NCBI RefSeq assembly: GCF_000613345.1
Contig: NZ_BAIS01000028.1
Coordinates: 1 to 32,539 of the forward strand
Length of the DNA stretch: 32,539 nucleotides
Direction of reading: 5' to 3'
Source: Prevotella disiens JCM 6334 = ATCC 29426
GTDB taxonomy: Bacteria > Bacteroidota > Bacteroidia > Bacteroidales > Bacteroidaceae
Made by a program: the position numbers and the translations under genes. A model generated the notes under the pieces. The model was not told the origin of the DNA and made no database searches. It saw only the letters and a program-made list of their open reading frames with translations. Shown here piece by piece: positions 26,502 to 32,539 of the stretch; the stretch's first letter is position 1, and each line of letters begins with the position of its first letter.

Positions 26502-29303
26502 ATGCGAAAACTTATCATTATCATCTTAGCCTGCATAGCCTGCAACGTCAGCGCACAGGAAAAAGTGATAGAAATGGACAAGACCATCCGAAAAGGAATA
26601 CTGTCGAACGGAATGACCTATTACATCCGACACAACCACCAAACAAAGGGAGTAGCAGATTTTTACATCGCACAGAAAGTTGGTTCCATACAGGAAGAGC
26701 CTCATCAGCGTGGACTTGCACACTTCCTTGAACACATGGCATTCAACGGCACTCGCAATTTCCCCGGCGATTCCATTAAGCCCGGTATTGTAAAATGGTG
26801 CGAAAGTGTCGGTATTAAATTCGGAACAAACCTCAACGCCTACACCAGCGTTGAACAAACAGTATATAACATATCGGCAGCTCCCATAAACAGAGAAGGA
26901 GTGATAGACTCCTGCCTGCTCATTCTGCACGACTGGAGTCATGATCTCCTGCTCTCCGACAAAGAAATCGACCGCGAACGAGGCGTTATCGAAGAAGAAT
27001 GGCGTTCAAGACGTATCGGAATGGCAATGCAAAGACTGGCTGAAAAGTCCATGCCTGTAATCTATGCCGGAACAAAATATGCCGACTGCATGCCAATAGG
27101 CGATATGAACATTGTCAGAAACTTCCCTTATCAGGCACTAAGAGATTATTATCATAAATGGTACAGACCTGACTTGCAGGCTATCATCATCGTAGGAGAT
27201 ATTGACGAGGACATCATGGAAGCCAAAATAAAAAAACTGTTCGGCTCTATCCCCGCACCCATCAATCCGGCAGAACGCATATACTATCCCGTTTCTGATA
27301 ACAAAAAGATGATACTCTACACAGCAACTGACAAAGAACAGCCCACGGTGAACTTTACGCTGTATATGAAACGAGACGTAACGCCGAGAAACCAGCGCAA
27401 TACGCTGCAAGCCTACACCGACGACTACAAAACAAGTATCGTAAGAATGATTATTAACGATCGCCTCGAAGCACTCACAAGAGCAACTGATGCGCCGCTT
27501 ATCTCTGCATCTGTACGCGATGGCAACTTCTTCATGTCGTCCACAAAAGACGTTTTTGAACTTTCGGGCGTATTCAAGGAAGGCAAAGTAAACGAAGGAA
27601 TACAACTCCTCACAGGAGAAGTAGAACGGGCAAGAACAAACGGATTTACGGAAAGCGAACTCAAACGTGGCAAGGCAGAAATGCTTTCATACGCCGAAAG
27701 CGGCTATAACGACCGGATAAACCGCAGAAACGGAGATTTCGTGGAAGCATGCGTAGAAAACTTCCTCGAAGAAGCACCTATCATTGACCCCGAAAAAGAA
27801 CTTGCTATCGTAAAGAAACTTGATGAAACCATCACCCTTGACGACATCAACCAAATGGCAAAAGAAATTATTAGCAACAAGAATCAAGTAGTAACTCTCT
27901 TTGGACCCGACAAAGAAACATTCAAGATGCCAACGGCAAAGAACATCGAGAAGCTCATACTAAAAGCACAAAGAAAGACCTACGAGCCATACGCTGAAAA
28001 AGAACTTGCAGACAAACTCATAGAAAAACTACCCACACCGGGCAGAATTCTGTCAGAAAAAGAATACAAATATGGATACAGAGAGATAACTCTCTCCAAC
28101 GGACTATGTGTCTATGTGCGACCAACCGACTTCGAAGCCGACGAGGTAAATCTCAAACTGTTCAGCATGGGTGGAAAAAACATGTACAAGGACGAAGATA
28201 TGCCCAACCTCACCTACCTCATCTCAGGAGCAACCATAGGAGGCGCAGGACAGTTCGACGACCTCACACTCGAAAAAATGCTCGCAGGAAAGACGGCAAC
28301 CGTCAGTCCATTCATTGACGACGAAACAGAAGGAATGACAGGAAGTTCGAACATAAAAGACATGAAAACGCTTTTCGAACTCGTCTATCTCTACTTTACA
28401 CAGCCGCGAAAAGACATCGAAGCATTCAAAAATATGATGGAACAGCAAGAAGAATTTCTCACAAATGCACACGCCAATCCGATGATTGCATACAACGACA
28501 CCCTGCATGCAGTAGCATACGGCACACAACGTCTGGAATCCATGAACAGTAAATTGCTGAAAAAGGTAAACTACGACCGCATCATGCAAATATACAAAGA
28601 GCGATTTGCCAATGCAGCAGACTTCAAACTCATACTGACAGGAAACATAGACCTTCAAAAACTAAGACCCTTACTCTGTCAATACATGGCAACACTTCCG
28701 ACAGGAGGCGCAATAGAGAAAGTAGGCACACATGGTGCAAACCTCATAGACGGCGATACCTTGCACATCTTCAAGAAAGAACAGAAAACACCATCAGCCA
28801 CCACCACCATCATTATCAAAGGAAAGATGAAGTACAACAATCGGAACGAACTCATCATGGATGCCATCGGACAGCTGCTGCGCATCGTATATACCGAGAA
28901 AGTACGCGAAGAAAAAGGCGGAACATACAGCGTACAGGCAGCAGGAAGTATGCAGCACCATCCGCACGACGAGGCGATGCTCCGAATAGCTTTCCAGACC
29001 GCACCCGAAAAATACGCAGAATTGATACCGATTGTTTATCAACAGCTCGAGAAAATGGCAGCCGAAGGACCTTCACAGGAAGACCTCGATAAAGTAAAAG
29101 CCTACGAACTGAAAATATACAACCAAGTGCTGCGTATGAACAACTACTGGGAATATGTCGTGTACAGCGACCTCTTTAACAACATAGACGTTGATACCGA
29201 ATTTAAGTCTATCGTTGAAAGCATGACACGGCAAGACATACAAACCACACTTCAAGAACTACTCAAACAGAAAAATCGCATAGAAGTAACCATGACTAAT
29301 TAA
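26502..29303 (+). CDS. Periplasmic M16-family zinc metallopeptidase
   Basis: A 933-residue insulinase/pitrilysin-type protease with a signal peptide (MRKLIIIILACIACNVSAQ). The inverted zinc motif is H74-F-L-E-H78, with E77 as catalytic base. The later ERGVIEEEW segment supplies the third ligand, probably E166, and E159. The second half repeats the fold without the zinc motif and carries the family EKVREEKGGTYSVQ stretch needed for substrate binding. M16 enzymes digest peptides or small unfolded proteins in a closed chamber, and here the likely place is the periplasm. Its position after the receptor cluster suggests it processes what the receptor brings in. The stop codon coincides with the first bases of a MITE-like element. 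Confidence 0.9.
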   Translation: MRKLIIIILACIACNVSAQEKVIEMDKTIRKGILSNGMTYYIRHNHQTKGVADFYIAQKVGSIQEEPHQRGLAHFLEHMAFNGTRNFPGDSIKPGIVKWCESVGIKFGTNLNAYTSVEQTVYNISAAPINREGVIDSCLLILHDWSHDLLLSDKEIDRERGVIEEEWRSRRIGMAMQRLAEKSMPVIYAGTKYADCMPIGDMNIVRNFPYQALRDYYHKWYRPDLQAIIIVGDIDEDIMEAKIKKLFGSIPAPINPAERIYYPVSDNKKMILYTATDKEQPTVNFTLYMKRDVTPRNQRNTLQAYTDDYKTSIVRMIINDRLEALTRATDAPLISASVRDGNFFMSSTKDVFELSGVFKEGKVNEGIQLLTGEVERARTNGFTESELKRGKAEMLSYAESGYNDRINRRNGDFVEACVENFLEEAPIIDPEKELAIVKKLDETITLDDINQMAKEIISNKNQVVTLFGPDKETFKMPTAKNIEKLILKAQRKTYEPYAEKELADKLIEKLPTPGRILSEKEYKYGYREITLSNGLCVYVRPTDFEADEVNLKLFSMGGKNMYKDEDMPNLTYLISGATIGGAGQFDDLTLEKMLAGKTATVSPFIDDETEGMTGSSNIKDMKTLFELVYLYFTQPRKDIEAFKNMMEQQEEFLTNAHANPMIAYNDTLHAVAYGTQRLESMNSKLLKKVNYDRIMQIYKERFANAADFKLILTGNIDLQKLRPLLCQYMATLPTGGAIEKVGTHGANLIDGDTLHIFKKEQKTPSATTTIIIKGKMKYNNRNELIMDAIGQLLRIVYTEKVREEKGGTYSVQAAGSMQHHPHDEAMLRIAFQTAPEKYAELIPIVYQQLEKMAAEGPSQEDLDKVKAYELKIYNQVLRMNNYWEYVVYSDLFNNIDVDTEFKSIVESMTRQDIQTTLQELLKQKNRIEVTMTN

Positions 29304-29478
29304 ACCCAAATCGGTCGTTAGACTTCTTCGAGATTTGCGACCTTATTTTGAGCTATTTTTGGTTGTTTTTGAAGACGTTTAGCGAGCTAAACAACTAAAA
29401 AAAACAAACGAAAAGAGCCTAAATAAGGTGCAAAAACGAAGAAAAGCATAACATCTAAACGCTTTAAAAAGCCTTTGC
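29300..29478 (+). mobile_element. MITE-like element, copy B (right end lost)
   Basis: About 179 nt, roughly 97% identical to copy C at 31990, and starting TTAAACCCAAATCGGTCG. The right terminal repeat is missing: homology stops after gcctttgc. Its first bases overlap the M16 stop codon. The inner part is a long imperfect palindrome centred on GTTTAGC-ga-GCTAAAC (about 29379-29394). Confidence 0.8.
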
Positions 29479-29501
29479 AAACATCTTTTTTACGCACTAA
29501 T

Positions 29502-29580
29502 CACATAATTCCAACTAAAGAAGTTACCTTTTTGCACGTAATTCCAACTAAAAACCATAGTTTTTTGCACATAATTCCAA
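29502..29580 (+). repeat. Three repeats with exact 33-bp period
   Basis: The motif CACRTAATTCCAACTAAA begins at 29502, 29535 and 29568 (the last is cut short after ccaa), each 33 bp apart, with T-rich variable spacers. It lies between two convergent genes, M16 and the outer-membrane barrel gene. Nothing suggests a CRISPR, and function is unknown. Confidence 0.7.
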
Positions 29581-29583
29581 ATA

Positions 29584-31878
29584 TCACAATCGTTTTATTT
29601 CGTCATTACCTGCACCTTTACCTCGGTATTTATTACTTGCAGTATTAAAACTATAACGCAAAGTAACATAAAACGCTTGTGCAGTACCTTTCAAACATTT
29701 TGTAAAAGATAGCCCTGGAGAATTTGCACCCCAATATTCACGTGATGTATTAAAAATATCGCTTATTATAAACGATAGTTGTAAACCACAAGGAAAATCT
29801 TTGACAACTGAAACAGAGGTATTTAAATTAGAATATCGATAAACCAATTCATCATTACCAGCAGATTTACCTACAAGATTAAAGGTTGCAAAGAATGATT
29901 TAGAAAACGACAGCATATTTTTAAATGCGTAAATTAATAAAGGTTTTGTATAACTCATTCCTTTATAATTAAGATGTTGAACATATCCGCCCAATGTAAC
30001 AGTAGGTTTCCAAATTCCAAAAGTTGAGCTATACGTGGCTTGAACTCGCAAAGAGCTATAATCTGTATTAATATGTGTACTCAACGCAATGGGCTGATTG
30101 TCTATCAATGCTTTATAAAAACTAATACCATCTTTCAAGTAAACATAGTTTGCACTCATCACAAAATCTTTACAACGTAGAAGCAAACCTAAATCATACT
30201 TATAGCAAGGACGCAATGAGGGGTCGCCTCTTTCATAAGTATATCGGTCGTTGTAAGATATGCTGGAACGCAATACGCTATATGAAGGACGCATTATAGT
30301 AGAACGAAAAGATAGAGTAGCTCCGAATTGCTCTTTAGAATAACTGAGCGAAAGCGTTGGCAATAAACTGCTATACTTTTTAGATTGCTCTGCTTGCTTG
30401 ATGTTATTCAACTTATAATTGAAGTTCACCCACTCATAACGCAATCCCATATTCGTACTCCAATGTTTCCATTGTTTGCTGTATTGTCCAAAAAGAGCTA
30501 TCGAGTTTTGTATTGTTTGATTATTATTTGATGAAAGTATTGTAACGTGTGCGTCATCAGTAAGGTCAAACTTTTGTTTGCTATTACTATATATGTATTC
30601 TTCTCCAAAGGTAAATTTACCAATAGAAGATGGCTTAGACAACATTATATTTTCTGCATACACGTTCGACTTCCTATCGTTTTGACTTCCTACAATTACA
30701 GTTCTATTTTGTTCCATCTCCGTTGTACTAAGGTCGGTTATGAGGTTAAGACCTGCATACGAAACATTTGCTTCTATCTGCCATTTGTTTTTAAAAGTTC
30801 TTAGAAAATATCCCGTTACATTATGTTGCCCACCATAATTATTCTGAAAATAAAATGTATTCATTATATGGTCACCTTCTAAATCGGAAGAGCGAAGCTC
30901 TCCATTAGAAGTATAAGGCATTTTAATGGTTCGAGAATAGAAATACTTCATTCCTGCATACAAGCTATTGTCATTCGATGCATAATTTATTCCTACCACA
31001 GGAACAATATATTTAGCGGTAGACTTCATTGCAACTGTGCTATTTACAGCTATGGTTTTATCTAAATATGAAAGTAACATTTTATTTGTTTGGTCGCCTT
31101 CATTTCTACTTTCACGATAGTAGGTTGAAGCAAAAACATCAAAACCATTCTTACGATAATTAAACTTAGCAAAATTTTCTTGCGCAAATCTATGTGTTTG
31201 AATACCCGACCATTGAAACAAGCCTGACCAACCATCACCTTGGTTACGAATAGTGGTAATACGTATCACAGCCCCTACATTTGAAGCATAACAACTACCT
31301 GGATTCATTATCACCTCGACATTCTTTATTTGGTTTCCTTTCAATCCTTTCAGTTCTGTATTATCAGTTATTTTTCTACCATCAAGATAGATAAGAGGGC
31401 TGCCTTTGCCCAACACACTTATCACATCATTAGAGACATTAAGAAAAGGCAACTGATTGAGTACATCGGATAGTTCAGGAAGTTTGTTCAAAGCACTACC
31501 TTGAATAGTAGCACTAAGTCCTTCAGCTGTCATTCTATAAATACTTTGTTTTCCTTTCACAACTACTTCTCCCAACAGCTTGCTATCCTCAACCAAATTT
31601 ATAGTAGCAGTAGGCTCACCAGTATAGTTTTTATAAAGCGTGGTATAGCCTATTGAGGAAAACCTTAATATACAGGGTACTGATTTACACTCAATGGAAA
31701 ACTTACCTGTCTCATTCGTAGTTGTACCGCCAAGCAAGGTTGAGTCGGATACAGAAAGAACAGCAATATTTACAAAAGGTATTGCTTCGTTCTTATCGTT
31801 CACAACAACTCCATTTAAGACTTGCGCAGTCAATTGAATACTCACAACTTGTAGTAGTAAAAACAAAATACTTCTCAT
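29584..31878 (-). CDS. Outer-membrane beta-barrel protein, TonB-receptor-like
   Basis: A 764-residue outer-membrane protein of the TonB-receptor-like family lacking an obvious TonB partner gene. It has a signal peptide (MRSILFLLLQVVSIQLTAQ), a carboxypeptidase-regulatory-like domain (about 20-100, LNGVVVNDKNEAIPFVNIAVLS), a plug-like part (about 105-215, LIYLDGRKITDN...IKNVEVIMNPG), then a barrel ending AFYVTLRYSF plus a 20-residue tail. The product may be a receptor for a small ligand or peptide. It is the only gene between two directly repeated MITE-like copies and runs opposite to the receptor cluster. A TAATTTTG element at 31916-31923 (minus) may be its promoter. Confidence 0.85.
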   Translation of the reverse strand: MRSILFLLLQVVSIQLTAQVLNGVVVNDKNEAIPFVNIAVLSVSDSTLLGGTTTNETGKFSIECKSVPCILRFSSIGYTTLYKNYTGEPTATINLVEDSKLLGEVVVKGKQSIYRMTAEGLSATIQGSALNKLPELSDVLNQLPFLNVSNDVISVLGKGSPLIYLDGRKITDNTELKGLKGNQIKNVEVIMNPGSCYASNVGAVIRITTIRNQGDGWSGLFQWSGIQTHRFAQENFAKFNYRKNGFDVFASTYYRESRNEGDQTNKMLLSYLDKTIAVNSTVAMKSTAKYIVPVVGINYASNDNSLYAGMKYFYSRTIKMPYTSNGELRSSDLEGDHIMNTFYFQNNYGGQHNVTGYFLRTFKNKWQIEANVSYAGLNLITDLSTTEMEQNRTVIVGSQNDRKSNVYAENIMLSKPSSIGKFTFGEEYIYSNSKQKFDLTDDAHVTILSSNNNQTIQNSIALFGQYSKQWKHWSTNMGLRYEWVNFNYKLNNIKQAEQSKKYSSLLPTLSLSYSKEQFGATLSFRSTIMRPSYSVLRSSISYNDRYTYERGDPSLRPCYKYDLGLLLRCKDFVMSANYVYLKDGISFYKALIDNQPIALSTHINTDYSSLRVQATYSSTFGIWKPTVTLGGYVQHLNYKGMSYTKPLLIYAFKNMLSFSKSFFATFNLVGKSAGNDELVYRYSNLNTSVSVVKDFPCGLQLSFIISDIFNTSREYWGANSPGLSFTKCLKGTAQAFYVTLRYSFNTASNKYRGKGAGNDEIKRL

Positions 31879-31915
31879 CGCTTTATATTATTTCTTAAAT
31901 ACATAAAGAAGACAA

Positions 31916-31923
31916 CAAAATTA
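31916..31923 (-). promoter_or_regulatory. Possible -7 element of the barrel gene
   Basis: TAATTTTG on the minus strand, 38 nt before the start codon. The nearest TTTG upstream is at 14 nt, shorter than the usual spacing, so this is weak. Confidence 0.3.
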
Positions 31924-31989
31924 TTATAACTCAAACACAAAAGATTAAAAGTTAATATTTTTTAACTCCAGCTTTGATGTTCTGTCCCC

Positions 31990-32191
31990 TTAAACCCAAA
32001 TCGGTCGTTAGACTTCTTCGAGATTTGCGAGCTTATTTTGAGCTATTTTTGGTTGTTTTTGAAGACGTTTAGCGGGCTAAACAACTGAAAAAACAAACGA
32101 AAAGAGCCAAAATAAGGTGCAAAGACGAAGAAAAGCATAACATCTAAACGCTTTAAAAAGCCTTTGCGGGCTAATGACCGATTTGGGTTAA
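31990..32191 (+). mobile_element. MITE-like element, copy C (both ends present)
   Basis: About 200 bp. The left end TTAAACCCAAATCGGTCGTT (31990) is mirrored by the right end GACCGATTTGGGTTAA (to 32191), giving inverted terminal repeats of about 19 bp with one mismatch, plus a long internal palindrome centred on GTTTAGC-gg-GCTAAAC (about 32067-32082). No coding capacity. This is the most complete of three copies here and the natural type copy. Confidence 0.8.
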
Positions 32192-32195
32192 AATG

Positions 32196-32370
32196 TCAAT
32201 CGGTCGTTAGAAGAAAAAGCATGAATAAGTAACCGCAGAGTCAACCAGCAAGTGCAAAATTATAAAACGTATTTGAAGAATTCATACTTTGGAGTAGAAA
32301 AGTTTAATTTTTCTCTCGGTCTTTCGTTTAATTTCTTTTGTATCGACATAATTCCTGATGAACCTATTTT
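32196..32370 (-). pseudogene. Decayed 3' end of an IS30-family transposase gene
   Basis: On the minus strand, KLNERPREKLNFSTPK is read near 32285-32350, which matches the conserved C-terminal LNxRPRKxLNFxTP stretch of IS30-type transposases. The frame then stops, but one base over it continues ...TFYNFALAG-stop, also typical of these proteins, so a frameshift is present. The N-terminal catalytic part is absent. The flanking tcaatcggtcgttaga at 32197 repeats the end motif of the MITE-like elements, so the insertion sequence and the MITEs may share a terminal sequence. Confidence 0.55.
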
Positions 32371-32405
32371 TATGTTCTTGCTCATATCAAATACAAGTGA
32401 ATTTT

Positions 32406-32464
32406 AAAACCTATTGTTTTGGCATTCAAAATAGGCTATTTTGGAGCTCAAAACAATAGGTTTT
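32406..32464. repeat. Palindromic repeat, third family member
   Basis: A 15-bp perfect inverted repeat, AAAACCTATTGTTTT (32406-32420) with AAAACAATAGGTTTT (32450-32464), around the perfect inner palindrome CAAAATA-ggc-TATTTTG (32427-32443). It is almost the mirror of the hairpin at 3441-3497. No gene was seen from here to the window end. Confidence 0.75.
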
Positions 32465-32539
32465 GAAAATAAAAGCATATCAACTGACTTTACCTAAATT
32501 TTCTATACACTTTTAGGCTATATAAACTAACTTTCTATG

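Noticed and set aside
29502..29580. CRISPR array
   Set aside because: Only three units, spacers of about 15 nt and low complexity, no cas genes nearby.

Overview
The window looks like a chromosomal segment of a Bacteroidota bacterium, most likely a Prevotella-type member of the Bacteroidales. Support comes from the complete Bat (aerotolerance) operon, promoters of the Bacteroidota type (TTTG, about 20 nt, TAnnTTTG) seen upstream of several genes, TonB receptors with an N-terminal carboxypeptidase-like domain, a leucine-rich-repeat protein with a Prevotella-style C-terminal sorting tail, and family-level similarity of most proteins. Species cannot be fixed from this sequence alone.

Region 1 (about 100-5560, minus strand) is housekeeping: a two-gene unit of a DUF2027/Smr-domain protein and glutamine-dependent NAD+ synthetase (nadE), then a PAP2-family membrane phosphatase followed by queA (queuosine synthesis). 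Region 2 (5723-13978, minus strand) is the Bat operon in the order moxR, DUF58, a BatD-like membrane protein, batA, batB, batC, and a fused batD-batE, with very tight coupling (TAATG and ATGA overlaps, gaps of 7-41 nt). As read here moxR and batB each carry a frameshift. Region 3 (14200-18170) holds ferritin (minus strand), a divergently transcribed UvrD-type helicase carrying a DEDDh exonuclease domain, and tRNA-Val(TAC) plus tRNA-Tyr(GTA).

Region 4 (18170-18880) has no solid gene but is rich in structure: a long nested inverted repeat, a promoter-terminator pair that could make a short RNA, and two successive perfect tandem duplications (26 bp and 20 bp) around the promoter of the next gene. 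Region 5 (18884-29303, plus strand) is an accessory cell-envelope locus: secreted LRR protein, TonB-dependent receptor without a SusD partner, small lipoprotein, DUF6850-like beta-barrel (frameshifted near its 3' end), DUF4876-like lipoprotein, and a periplasmic M16 zinc protease. The set resembles, in logic, a receptor-plus-M16-protease protein import system, but its substrate is unknown.

Region 6 (29300-32539) is a mobile-element-rich end: a second outer-membrane barrel gene (minus strand) bracketed by two nearly identical, directly oriented copies of a roughly 0.2 kb MITE-like element, a third partial copy lying inside the Region 5 gene cluster, and a decayed 3' end of an IS30-family transposase gene whose flank carries the same end motif as the MITEs. 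Three palindromic hairpin repeats with a common core (near 3.4, 14.2 and 32.4 kb) and short dispersed or tandem repeats complete the picture. Three separate small indels (in moxR, batB and the DUF6850 gene) are either sequencing errors or real inactivations.
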